Source of the DNA: an uncultured Olsenella sp.
GTDB taxonomy: Bacteria; Actinomycetota; Coriobacteriia; Coriobacteriales; Atopobiaceae
DNA length: 35,786 nt
Assembly: GCA_900548775.1 (NCBI GenBank)
Contig: URLM01000015.1
Span: 1-35,786 of the forward strand
Direction: 5' to 3'
Position 1 is the first letter of the stretch, and every line of letters begins with the position of its first letter. The notes below the pieces were generated by a model. The model made no database searches, was not told the origin of the DNA, and saw only the letters and a program-made list of their open reading frames with translations. Positions 7,201-14,227 of the stretch are shown here, one piece after another. A program made the position numbers and the translations under genes.

Positions 7201-7733
7201 GCCTTGTCACCGAGCCTAAAGAGAGGCTCACCGGCACGGACTTCCGCCCCGGACGCAACGGCAGGCAGGGCCTCGCCGGACGCGTTTGTCACCGAGACCA
7301 TCACGATGTCATCGTGGCCGGCAGCGCGGATCTTCTCGCGGTCAAACACGATGAGAGGCGTTCCCGCCGTAACGTAGGCGTCCTTCTCGACCAGCACGGC
7401 AAAGCCGTCGCCGCGCATTTCGACCGTGTCGACGCCCACGTGGATGAGGACCTCCATGCCGTCATCGGACGTGATGCCAATGGCATGTCCGGTTGCCATC
7501 GCCGCAGTGATGGTTCCCGTAACTGGCGCGTAGACTACGCCGCCAGAGGGATCGACGGCCATCCCCGGGCCAAGCATGCCCTGCGCAAAGACTGGGTCTG
7601 GTGCCTCCGAGAGAGACTTGGCCACTCCGGTGACGGGAGCCAGGACGCACCCGGGCTCAGCCGTAGCTACTATTGCATGCGGCGTCTCCCCTACGGCACG
7701 CTTCCCTCGCGAGAGCCTGTCAAAGAACCCCAT
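7197..7733 (-). CDS. PTS EIIA(Glc)-type domain protein
   Basis: A single-domain glucose-family EIIA of the phosphotransferase system, 178 residues. It accepts phosphate from HPr and passes it to an EIIB or serves as a regulator. After a short basic N-terminus it shows the beta-sandwich family pattern: LAPVTGVAKSLSEAPDPVFAQGMLGPGMAVDP, VVYAPVTGTI, TGHAIGI with His83, and EVLIHVGVDTVEM with the phosphorylated His98. The 15-residue spacing of the two histidines equals that of Crr. No EIIB or EIIC gene is in the window. It overlaps yigZ by four bases, and GGGGAGG lies upstream of its ATG. Confidence 0.9.
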   Translation of the reverse strand: MGFFDRLSRGKRAVGETPHAIVATAEPGCVLAPVTGVAKSLSEAPDPVFAQGMLGPGMAVDPSGGVVYAPVTGTITAAMATGHAIGITSDDGMEVLIHVGVDTVEMRGDGFAVLVEKDAYVTAGTPLIVFDREKIRAAGHDDIVMVSVTNASGEALPAVASGAEVRAGEPLFRLGDKA

Positions 7734-7833
7734 GTGAACGACCTCCCCACGGGCAATTCACCCGTCGTGCATACATACCTTGTGCAGGATACCAAGTCAT
7801 TGTAGTTGCGCTACGCTGAACCGGGCACCGTCG

Positions 7834-7842
7834 TGCTAGAAT
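7834..7842 (+). promoter_or_regulatory. Extended -10 promoter of rnpB
   Basis: TGCTAGAAT (7834-7842) matches an extended -10 element (TG, one base, TAGAAT). It lies about eight bases before the first paired base of RNase P RNA. The -35 region is poor, as often with extended -10 promoters. Confidence 0.5.
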
Positions 7843-7849
7843 CACCCCT

Positions 7850-8211
7850 GCGAAGTGGGCCAGACGATCGCGGGGCCAGCGGCTTGCCGCGGGCCATGAG
7901 GAAAGTCCGGGCTCCACAGGGCAGGAAGCTGGCTAACGGCCAGGCGGGGTGACCCGACGGAAAGCGCCGCAGAAAAGAAGACTCCCGCTGCCCGCCTCGG
8001 CGGGTGAGAGAAAAGCTGAAACGGTGGTGTAAGAGACCACCAGCGTCGTGGCAACACGGCGGCTTGGCAAGCCCCTTCCGGAGCAAACGCAAATAGGAGC
8101 GCTATGGTGTGGCCCGCACCGCGCTCGGGTTGCGCGCTAGAGGGCGTCGGCAACGGCGTTCGTAGATAAATGATCGTCCTCGACAGAACCCGGCTCATAG
8201 GCCCACTTCGC
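7850..8211 (+). ncRNA. rnpB: RNase P RNA, bacterial class A
   Basis: Catalytic RNA that matures tRNA 5' ends. The ends pair perfectly (GCGAAGTGGGCC at 7850-7861 with GGCCCACTTCGC at 8200-8211, helix P1). The universal segment GAGGAAAGTCCGGGCTCC follows near the 5' end, and AGATAAATGATCGTC plus ACAGAACCCGGCT near the 3' end. The length of about 362 nt fits type A RNase P RNA. A T-rich stretch (CTTTCTT) follows P1 and may assist termination. The ends are inferred from P1 and may be off by a few bases. Confidence 0.95.
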
Positions 8212-8509
8212 ACCTTTCTTCTCGGCTTGGGCGACCGGCAATACCTTGGGATAACGGGTTGAGATTGTTAGACCGCCTCTATTGTTTCGCGACGGAGGAT
8301 TTGGGACTCCCAACTGGGGTAGCTGCCCAAAATTTGCGGTTGCCGGTCATAATTCGGGGTTCCGCTTAGTATCACCCCAGAAGTGCCATTTCCCTACCTG
8401 CGGCTCCGCAAAAAGTTAGAGTTTTCGTACTCGGCGATGCGCCCAAAAAGGACCGGCAACCGCAATTTTTGGGCAGAGGGGCGGCAACCGGTATCCCCTG
8501 CAGTTGTCA
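8212..8509. other. Noncoding stretch with imperfect long inverted repeat
   Basis: 298 bp between rnpB and the convergent hypothetical gene. It has no credible ORF and is dominated by the 154-bp inverted-repeat element described separately. GACCGGCAA occurs directly at 8230 and 8451 and inverted near 8340. Confidence 0.6.
8323..8476. repeat. 154-bp element with 26-bp terminal inverted repeats
   Basis: The arm 8323-8348 (starting CTGCCCAAAATTTGCGG) is mirrored by 8451-8476 with one mismatch, enclosing 102 bp without an ORF. It could be a MITE-like nonautonomous element or a large hairpin. I see no obvious target-site duplication. Confidence 0.65.
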
Positions 8510-9475
8510 TTAGAAGAGCGTAAACTGCGGGTTTGTGAGCATGCAATATAATGTCTCCTGAGCTAAGAGTTGTTTTTCATTGTAAGTTTTATGCCTAATC
8601 CCAAAATTGTTCTCAACTAGCCACCAAAAGTCCTGGTACAGCTCAAACGTCTTGATCTGTCCCCACGTCGCAGAGACCACTTTTATCCCTGCCGCTTCGA
8701 TTACATTCCGACGCGTACTCGTGTGGTCGAGACGATACCGGCCCGTGTGGAAGTCATAGCTGTCGTATTCGATGTCTCCCTTCACCGACTCGTAGTACAG
8801 GTCGCCGTACAGTTCGTTCGCCGACATGAGGCTTTGGAGTCTCTCCGGCACAAGAATCCGCTGGTTCGCAGCCACTTGAGGCATCGTCCTCCCACCCAGC
8901 ATCGGAGGAAGCGAGCTTGTGAGCGCGAGCAGGGTTTCGATTGGCGAAGCCGTATTTGGAACAACGTACTGAAGAGCACGCCGCGCACTTTTGATTCCAT
9001 GGGCTCCGGGCATGAGGGCGAGAAACGCGGCGATTTCCTCAGGTGTTGTGATGGGATCTCGCGCTCCGGTGTACCCGCTTCCCTCGGCAGAGATAGAGAA
9101 GCCGCCGCAGAGATAGCATCCAATGACGGCAAGCTCTTGAATGTCCCTGCACTGGGCCATAAGAAGAAAAGTTAGCTCGGGAGACGCCACCCTCACCGCA
9201 CCAGCCAACGTCCGGAAGGAGCCTTTGGGCAATTCAGGAAAGAGCTGATGTACCTGAACTGCAGGTGTCTGTCTCCTTCCGCTATTCCCGGGTACGAGCA
9301 GGTGGAGAGGACGGTCCTCAGAGAAGCCAAACGGCAGTGGACTCGAGGTGATTTCACTCCTGTTCGCCGTCGCATTGGCAAGCGTCGTGTCGGGCGAACA
9401 ATCGGGGAGGCACTCGTCTCCCCTCTTCGTAAGCCAATACCGCAACGCCGACTCATATCCCAAATACAGTCCCAT
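8510..9475 (-). CDS. Hypothetical protein with AbiEi/DUF559-like nuclease tail
   Basis: 321 residues, function unknown. The middle (VASPELTFLLMAQ, LCGGF, HGIKSARRALQYVV, ASPIETLLALTSSLPPMLGG) and the end (GDLYYESVKGDIEYDSYDFH, TSTRRNVIEAAGIKVVSATWGQI) match a family of hypothetical proteins I recall as abundant in Coriobacteriia. The end resembles the DUF559/Vsr-type restriction-endonuclease fold: acidic residues in IEYDSYDFH, then an R-rich helix before a buried strand. The front is reminiscent of AbiEi-type antitoxin or regulator proteins. No partner gene adjoins it, so a toxin-antitoxin role is unproven. GGAAAGGGG precedes the ATG. The gene is convergent with rnpB. Confidence 0.7.
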   Translation of the reverse strand: MGLYLGYESALRYWLTKRGDECLPDCSPDTTLANATANRSEITSSPLPFGFSEDRPLHLLVPGNSGRRQTPAVQVHQLFPELPKGSFRTLAGAVRVASPELTFLLMAQCRDIQELAVIGCYLCGGFSISAEGSGYTGARDPITTPEEIAAFLALMPGAHGIKSARRALQYVVPNTASPIETLLALTSSLPPMLGGRTMPQVAANQRILVPERLQSLMSANELYGDLYYESVKGDIEYDSYDFHTGRYRLDHTSTRRNVIEAAGIKVVSATWGQIKTFELYQDFWWLVENNFGIRHKTYNEKQLLAQETLYCMLTNPQFTLF

Positions 9476-9768
9476 GTCAGCCCCTTTCCTCGGTAGCCGG
9501 AAAGAGTAGCAGGACGTACTTGCACCTTTCTGTCATTCTTCGGACCGCCAACAGACAGGTAGCTGTCACGGTTTTATAAAAAGCCAGCTAGATAGGGGCG
9601 TATGTTCATGGAAGTGCCAACGATAACTGCGAGGTCGAAATGGGACGTGATTCAAGGGCGCACGTTGCGGTGGCTTCATATTAGAACGCTTGTACTACTC
9701 ATGGGTACGGTGTAGACTAGATTGGAACATTCGTTCTGTTACCGCATCATACCGGGAGGGGAGGTGCC
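9476..9768. other. Divergent intergenic region upstream of the radical SAM gene
   Basis: 293 bp between the divergent hypothetical and radical SAM genes. No ORF is supported. The right end holds a strong promoter and two LexA-like boxes, listed separately. Nothing distinctive is seen in the left 200 bp. Confidence 0.6.
9684..9736 (+). promoter_or_regulatory. Promoter with two LexA-like (SOS) boxes
   Basis: TTGTAC (9690-9695), a 17-bp spacer, and TAGACT (9713-9718) form a good sigma-70 promoter. GAACATTCGTTC (9725-9736) is a perfect match to the Gram-positive SOS box GAAC-N4-GTTC and lies over the expected transcription start. GAACGCTTGTAC (9684-9695) differs by one base and overlaps the -35 box. 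Binding at either would block RNA polymerase, so DNA-damage induction of the downstream pair is expected by inference. Confidence 0.75.
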
Positions 9769-11154
9769 ATGGACAAGCTCGCCAAGCTGGGGATTCTCGC
9801 CGAGGCTGCGCGCTTTGACGCTGCGTGCACCTCGTCTGGCGTCACGCGTGGTCCGCGCGAGGGCATGGTGGGCGATGCCTGCGCGAGCGGACTGTGCCAT
9901 TCCTTCTCGCCAGACGGGCGCTGCATCACCCTGCTCAAGGTCCTCATGTCAAACGCCTGCAGCTTCGACTGTGCCTACTGCGTCAACCGCCGAGGCGCAA
10001 GCTGCCCTAGGGCTACATTCGAGCCGCACGAACTCGCCGAACTCACCGTGGACTTCTACAAGCGCAACCACATCGAGGGGTTGTTCCTCTCATCCGCCGT
10101 CTTGGGCAACGCCGACAACACCACGGAGCGCATGATCGCCTGCCTAGAGATGCTTCGCGGTGAGTTCCGCTTCAATGGGTACGTCCACGCCAAGGTGATT
10201 CCCGGTACCTCTCCAGAGCTTGTGGACCGGCTGGGACGCCTTGCGGACAGGCTCTCCGTGAACCTGGAGCTTCCAAGCAGGGCATCGCTTGCCACGCTCT
10301 GTCCCGACAAAGACGCCTCATCCGTCATGGCGCCCATGGCGCAGATTGCCACAACGAGGCTCGAGGAGGAGCGTCAGCTGCTCGACTCCCCCGCCGGCAA
10401 GAAGGCACTGGCGAAAAGGGGCAAGCGGTCGTCCAGCCATGACGCAGAAGGCCTGAGGACAACCTCGGTCGGTGCCCGGTACACACTCGGAAGACCAAAG
10501 AGCGCCGTTCCCAACGCGCTCAGGACGTTCGCACCAGCCGGCCAGTCCACGCAGATAATCATTGGGGCATCCCCCGAGGATGACAACCACATCCTGCAGC
10601 TCTCGAAGTCCCTGTACGACCACTACGGCCTCAAGAGAATCTTCTTTTCGGCCTACATGCCCATGGTGGAGGACAACCGTCTTCCCGGGCGAGAGACTCC
10701 GGTGCCCCTGCGCCGCGAGCACCGTCTCTACCAGGCGGATTGGCTCATGCGCTACTACGCCTTCACGCCGGACGAGCTGGCAACGCCAAGTCGTCCCTGG
10801 CTCGACCTCGACGTCGATCCAAAGCTCGCCTGGGCGCTCGCCCACATGGACGCATTCCCCGTCGAGGTGATGGACGCCCCGCTCGAGAAGCTCCTTAGGG
10901 TCCCTGGAATAGGGCCGGTTGGGGCAAGGCGAATCCTCGCAGCCCGGCGTTCGAGAAGGCTCTGCGTTGACGACCTGCAGAGCCTGGGCGTCGCGTTCAA
11001 GCGCGCACGCTTCTTCGTGACCTGCGGCGGCAAGCGTGACCTTGGCGCCGCGCTCGATCCCGAGCTCATCCGGCAACAGGTGGTGAGAGATGCATCAGCG
11101 AGCAGATACAACGCGGCCAGACGCCAGGCAGAGGGCCAGCTTAGCCTGTTCTAG
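9769..11154 (+). CDS. Putative DNA modification/repair radical SAM protein
   Basis: 461 residues of the radical SAM family that TIGRFAMs describes as a putative DNA modification/repair protein linked to uracil-DNA-glycosylase-like partners. The [4Fe-4S] cysteines are in CSFDCAYC (Cys64, Cys68, Cys71). They are preceded by GPREGMVGDACASGLCHSFSPDGRCITLLK, a family-specific segment with further cysteines. The C-terminal part has a helix-hairpin-helix motif, LLRVPGIGPVGARRIL (about 374-390), typical of DNA binding. The start is the ATG at 9769 with GGGAGGGGAGG upstream. It overlaps the next gene by 65 bases and sits behind a LexA-like promoter, consistent with a DNA-damage role. Its reaction is not known to me. 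Confidence 0.88.
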   Translation: MDKLAKLGILAEAARFDAACTSSGVTRGPREGMVGDACASGLCHSFSPDGRCITLLKVLMSNACSFDCAYCVNRRGASCPRATFEPHELAELTVDFYKRNHIEGLFLSSAVLGNADNTTERMIACLEMLRGEFRFNGYVHAKVIPGTSPELVDRLGRLADRLSVNLELPSRASLATLCPDKDASSVMAPMAQIATTRLEEERQLLDSPAGKKALAKRGKRSSSHDAEGLRTTSVGARYTLGRPKSAVPNALRTFAPAGQSTQIIIGASPEDDNHILQLSKSLYDHYGLKRIFFSAYMPMVEDNRLPGRETPVPLRREHRLYQADWLMRYYAFTPDELATPSRPWLDLDVDPKLAWALAHMDAFPVEVMDAPLEKLLRVPGIGPVGARRILAARRSRRLCVDDLQSLGVAFKRARFFVTCGGKRDLGAALDPELIRQQVVRDASASRYNAARRQAEGQLSLF

Positions 11155-12046
11155 CTCGCTCACGCCCGCCTCAAACGGCCGCGCCGTCGAGCGCGCGACA
11201 GCCAAGACTTCCTCGGCGCTCGCTCGCGGTGAGGAGGTCGCCCTGTGCTGTCAGCGTACCACGGAGTCTGTGCTCGCGGCCGTGGGAGTAACGTACCTCT
11301 CGCACGCAGACCCCCACCGAGTTCGAGTGGTCGCCGCTGACGAGGCTCAGGCGCGTCTAGGCGAGGCGGTCGTGACCCTCGAAGACGGGGAGGACGACTC
11401 GCTGGTGTCGCTGGCCAAACGGGTGTACTCGGGCTTTGAGAAGACCTGCGGCACCACCTGTGCACGGCGCGTTGTCCTCGCCTGCGCGTCGGACGAGAAC
11501 GGCATGCCCGAGGCGGTCCACCGCTACATGCGTTTGGGCTTCTCAGCGGGAGTGCGCCTGTACGAGGACATCTCGTCCCCCGAGTCCGTCGCGTTTCTCC
11601 CCTTTGTGCAACGCGTCTCGTCGGAGTGCGAGCACACGCGGCAGTTCGTCCGCTTCGTCCGCATCCCCGACGGCACCTTCGTCTCCGTCTTCGAGCCAAA
11701 CGAGAACACGCTCTCGCTTGTTGGACGTCACTTTGCCAGGCGCATGAAGGAGGACCACTTTGTGATTGTCGACCCGCGCCACCTCGTGGCAATCTTCCAC
11801 GAGCCTGGGGATGCCTCCTGCGCAACGGTGGGACTCGACGAGGACACCGCAGCCACGCTCGCCTCTCGCGTTGGGGAGGCTGACGAGCGCGAGCGCCTGG
11901 TCCAGGCTCTGTGGCAGCGCTTCTATCGGGCAATGGAGCTTCCTGGACGTGGGGCCGCCAGCCGAGGGTATGACCTGCGGGCATCGTGGATGCCCAAGCG
12001 CTTCTGGCACGGGCTACCGGAGCTTGACCCTAGGTTGCGGGGATAA
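11090..12046 (+). CDS. DUF4130-type DNA metabolism protein, radical SAM partner
   Basis: 318 residues of the family described as a probable DNA metabolism protein, always paired with the radical SAM gene and in many genomes fused to a uracil-DNA-glycosylase-like domain. No such fusion is present here. Recognisable parts are the helical middle (YSGFEKTCGTTCARRVVLACAS), TRQFVRFVRIPDGTFVSVFEP, VGRHFARRMKEDHFVIVDPRHLVAIFHEPG, and the tail LWQRFYRAMELPGRGA...LRASWMPKRFWHGLPEL. The first 60-70 residues do not show the YLYDG-type opening usual for the family. The ATG at 11090 gives a 65-base overlap with the upstream gene; a start slightly downstream cannot be excluded. Function is unresolved. Confidence 0.8.
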   Translation: MHQRADTTRPDARQRASLACSSSLTPASNGRAVERATAKTSSALARGEEVALCCQRTTESVLAAVGVTYLSHADPHRVRVVAADEAQARLGEAVVTLEDGEDDSLVSLAKRVYSGFEKTCGTTCARRVVLACASDENGMPEAVHRYMRLGFSAGVRLYEDISSPESVAFLPFVQRVSSECEHTRQFVRFVRIPDGTFVSVFEPNENTLSLVGRHFARRMKEDHFVIVDPRHLVAIFHEPGDASCATVGLDEDTAATLASRVGEADERERLVQALWQRFYRAMELPGRGAASRGYDLRASWMPKRFWHGLPELDPRLRG

Positions 12047-12090
12047 TCGCCCTATTCGCCCAAGCTGGCGCCGCTCATTGGTCAAACGTT

Positions 12091-12121
12091 TTCAAATCTC
12101 CCTGACTGCGACCTCTATAAT
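12091..12121 (+). promoter_or_regulatory. Possible promoter of the YcxB-like gene
   Basis: A perfect -10 hexamer TATAAT (12116-12121) lies about 100 bases before the start codon. The -35 is poor: TTCAAA (12091-12096) at a long 19-bp spacing. Confidence 0.45.
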
Positions 12122-12226
12122 ACGGCGTAATCATCGGCCTGAACGGCGCCTCTTGGGACTGGTTCAATGAGTGGCCAGGCTGCCTGAATGCATGCGAATC
12201 ATTTTCTGCGGGCGTGGAGGAAAGGC

Positions 12227-12847
12227 ATGTTTGTCAATACAACAATGCTGGATGATGCCTTGATAAAGGAATATGCGTCTTCGTGGATAAGACGCCGCCT
12301 TCTACCTCCCTATAACCTGATGATGGTCATTGCTCTTTTTATAATTGGATGCCTGCTTCTTAGGTATGGCATCGATTTGTCCGTGCTGCACATTGGCTTC
12401 CTTAGCCTCATGGTGGCAATAGCAGTAGCAATCATTACGTGCATAAACCTGCACATCATGGTCAAAACGGCGAAAGACAGGAACCGGCTCTTCCCTGCCG
12501 GAAAAGGACGCCAGACGAAATTTACGGACGAGAATTGCGTGGTCAACGGTAATGACAAAGAGCACAGGCTCGAGATTCCACTGTCCTCCATCAAAGACCA
12601 TTGGGAGAGCAGGAACTATTTCTACGTTTTGTTTCCTGGAATGGTAGTCGCTGCACTCAGCAAGAGCGGTTTTTCGGTCGGCTCCCCTGACCAGTTCAGG
12701 GACTTCATTGGGAGGTTCCCCAGGAGCAGAGGGGCGCGAGCGGTGGTTTCCGGAGTGGGGCTAACCGTCATCGTGATAGCGGGTTTGATCTTGCTTGTGC
12801 AGGCCATTCAAACCTACCGGGTGGTCGGCTGGCTGCTTCCGCGCTGA
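12227..12847 (+). CDS. YcxB-like membrane protein
   Basis: 206 residues that look like the YcxB-type family of small bacterial membrane proteins of unknown function. Two hydrophobic segments near the N-terminus (about 28-50 and 55-77) are followed by a soluble domain with the pattern TKFTDENCVV...RLEIPLSSIKDHWESRNYFYVLFPGMVVAALSKSGFSVGSPDQFRDFI. A third hydrophobic segment (about 178-195) follows near the end. The start is the ATG at 12227 because GGAGG lies six bases upstream; an in-frame ATG at 12188 lacks one. Base composition is visibly less GC-rich than the neighbours, which may mean transfer. Confidence 0.68.
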   Translation: MFVNTTMLDDALIKEYASSWIRRRLLPPYNLMMVIALFIIGCLLLRYGIDLSVLHIGFLSLMVAIAVAIITCINLHIMVKTAKDRNRLFPAGKGRQTKFTDENCVVNGNDKEHRLEIPLSSIKDHWESRNYFYVLFPGMVVAALSKSGFSVGSPDQFRDFIGRFPRSRGARAVVSGVGLTVIVIAGLILLVQAIQTYRVVGWLLPR

Positions 12848-13001
12848 ACCTGGCGGTCCGTTGGGCTGGCGCCGCTCGAGCCCCAATCATCGGGCACGGA
12901 TGCTTGTGCCATGGCTGAATGGGCGAGCGGAAGTACGGTATTGATCAGTTCAAAGGCTCCTCCCCCACCTTGGGAGGGACGGAGCCATACTTCTCATCTG
13001 G

Positions 13002-13047
13002 AAAGCCTGCTCTCTCTCCAGCATCTCACGATAGAGCAGGCTTTTTT
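13002..13047 (+). terminator. Rho-independent terminator without an adjacent gene
   Basis: AAAGCCTGCTCT (13002-13013) pairs perfectly with AGAGCAGGCTTT (13033-13044), ending in a T-run to 13047. The nearest plus-strand gene ends 155 bp upstream. A competing pairing CTGGA/TCCAG (12998-13002 with 13017-13021) would disrupt the stem. It may end the YcxB transcript or a small RNA. Confidence 0.7.
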
Positions 13048-13079
13048 CATTCGGGTTTTCTCGACGTTCCAGATGCGTA

Positions 13080-13111
13080 TTTGATTACCAGTCAGATTGA
13101 CGCTGCTCCAA
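13080..13111 (+). repeat. Left direct repeat flanking the BrnTA segment
   Basis: TTTGATTACCAGTCAGATTG (13080-13099) recurs exactly at 14137-14156. The next 12 bases match at 8 of 12 positions. The copies are 1,057 bp apart in the same orientation. Confidence 0.85.
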
Positions 13112-13320
13112 TACGCGGACCCCTCTCGCGTAGAAGGCCATGTATGGCTTCTGGCCTGCGCGTTATCGAAATCCGAGGTCCAGATTTCGGACAAGAAGCG
13201 CACACTCGCGCGAGTGCGCGCTCATGGTCACCGCAGGCCTGTCCTGAGCCACGCCCCCGCGCCGCAGACGACGCCCCAATTGTGCCGGGTCATGGCATGC
13301 GGGGGTCTGCCCTCATTGGG

Positions 13321-13554
13321 CTATGTGAACGCGAGGTGCCTCTTCTGCTCCCGGCACTCCGTCAGGTACATGTTGATGATGACCTGATAGGGGACGCCCG
13401 TGCGTGCGGCCTCCGCCTTGAAGTAGTCGATGTTCTCGCCGTCAATGTTCATGGTGACGCGGCGGCGCGGCACCTTCCCGATGTAGGGGTTCGGGACGCT
13501 CTCCGAGAAGTCGACCTCGGCGGGCATCTCCGTGATATCCTCCGCGCTATTCAT
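13321..13554 (-). CDS. brnA: BrnA-like antitoxin
   Basis: 77 residues. An acidic N-terminus (MNSAEDITEMPAEVDFSES) is followed by NPYIGKVPRRRVTMNIDGENIDYFKAEAARTGVPYQVIINMYLTEC. That is the ribbon-helix-helix pattern of BrnA antitoxins: a basic strand, then two helices. It should neutralise the toxin and repress the operon. The ATG overlaps the end of the toxin gene by eight bases (ATGAATAG), and antitoxin-second order is normal for brnTA. Confidence 0.85.
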   Translation of the reverse strand: MNSAEDITEMPAEVDFSESVPNPYIGKVPRRRVTMNIDGENIDYFKAEAARTGVPYQVIINMYLTECREQKRHLAFT

Positions 13555-13852
13555 TTCGATACCTCCAATACTGCCGCCCCTCGGTTCTCGTCGATTTCCT
13601 CGCCGAGATTATCCTGATGGTCGAGCCGCCGCGCCTCTCGCAATGGCAGACCGTCAGCACCCGCGATTCCAAGTCCATCCCTATCAGGAAGAACCTCTCC
13701 TCGCGGTCCGAGTGCCTGCTGTCCGGCACGACGCGGGCGTATGGGTCCGAGAACGCGTCGGCTGCCGCCTCGAAGCTCACGCCGTGCTTCTCGGCGTTGA
13801 TGGCGGCCTTGCGCTCGTCCCACTCGAAGTCTATGTACCCGTTCTCAATCAT
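13547..13852 (-). CDS. brnT: BrnT-like ribonuclease toxin
   Basis: About 101 residues of the BrnT family, RelE-fold toxins that cleave RNA. Family pattern: FEWDERKAAINAEKHGVSFEAAADAFSDPYARVVPD, HSDREERFFLIGMD, LTVCHCERRGGSTIRIISARKSTRTEGRQYW. I place the start at the ATG at 13852; a second in-frame ATG five codons upstream (13867) is possible. Neither has a Shine-Dalgarno. A TATAAT lies only seven bases before 13852, so the message may be leaderless, which favours the inner start. Together with brnA it is a complete type II module. Confidence 0.85.
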   Translation of the reverse strand: MIENGYIDFEWDERKAAINAEKHGVSFEAAADAFSDPYARVVPDSRHSDREERFFLIGMDLESRVLTVCHCERRGGSTIRIISARKSTRTEGRQYWRYRNE

Positions 13853-13858
13853 ATTGAC

Positions 13859-13887
13859 ATTATACATACACGATACACATCTGTCCG
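13859..13887 (-). promoter_or_regulatory. brnTA promoter, probably giving a leaderless mRNA
   Basis: On the minus strand, CGGACA (13887-13882), a 17-bp spacer, and a perfect TATAAT (13864-13859). The expected transcription start falls on or next to the ATG at 13852. The spacer contains TGTATCGTGTAT-type repeats that may be the BrnA operator. Confidence 0.6.
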
Positions 13888-14136
13888 ACCCTATTCCCCG
13901 GGTGCGGGAAGAGCTGGGGATCGCGCCGCGAACGAGCGAGCCCGACTGGATCCCAGCCGACAGGGAGCACCTCCTGGGCTACTTCTGCTTCCACGAGCGC
14001 GGCCTCATTGAGGAACCGAAGTCTTATTCCGACGCGTGGGAGCGGGAAGGCACCACTGCGTCCTCCGAGAGGCCGGACCTCATCGAGTCCATATCTCCGA
14101 GACGCCCGCAGCCGTGAGCGCACGGCCCTCTTCTTG
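13868..14136. other. Region upstream of brnTA, possible gene relic
   Basis: No start codon with a ribosome binding site is seen. The plus frame from about 13883 to 14117 reads RVREELGIAPRTSEPDWIP and continues, and looks protein-like, but it has no start and matches nothing I recognise. It may be the end of a broken gene. Confidence 0.3.
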
Positions 14137-14168
14137 TTTGATTACCAGTCAGATTGGCAATGTTCCAA
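14137..14168 (+). repeat. Right direct repeat flanking the BrnTA segment
   Basis: Exact second copy of the 20-bp repeat at 13080-13099, with partial similarity continuing to 14168. The AT-rich gene fragment follows directly. Confidence 0.85.
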
Positions 14169-14227
14169 AACCATTGAATCAAAATCCCCACTGCAAAGAG
14201 ACGTCCAAATCTGGCTGGGTTTTATTC

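Larger units (their letters stand above)
12848..13320. other. 473-bp noncoding stretch with structured elements
   Basis: No ORF here is convincing. It contains a GGCTCC/GGAGCC hairpin (12955-12986), a strong plus-strand terminator (13002-13047), the left copy of a 20-bp direct repeat (13080-13099), an inverted repeat CGAAATC/GATTTCG near 13165-13190, and a 14-bp palindrome CACTCGCGCGAGTG near 13205-13220. It may hold a small RNA or relics of insertion. Confidence 0.5.

Noticed and set aside
1842..8320. CCCAACTGGGGT shared by the two inverted-repeat regions near 1842 and 8310
   Set aside because: A 12-base match between two places in 36 kb is expected by chance, and the flanks do not align.
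12064..12877. 13-bp direct repeat GCTGGCGCCGCTC on both sides of the YcxB-like gene
   Set aside because: Short and made of very common GC-rich words in this genome; no further support for an insertion.
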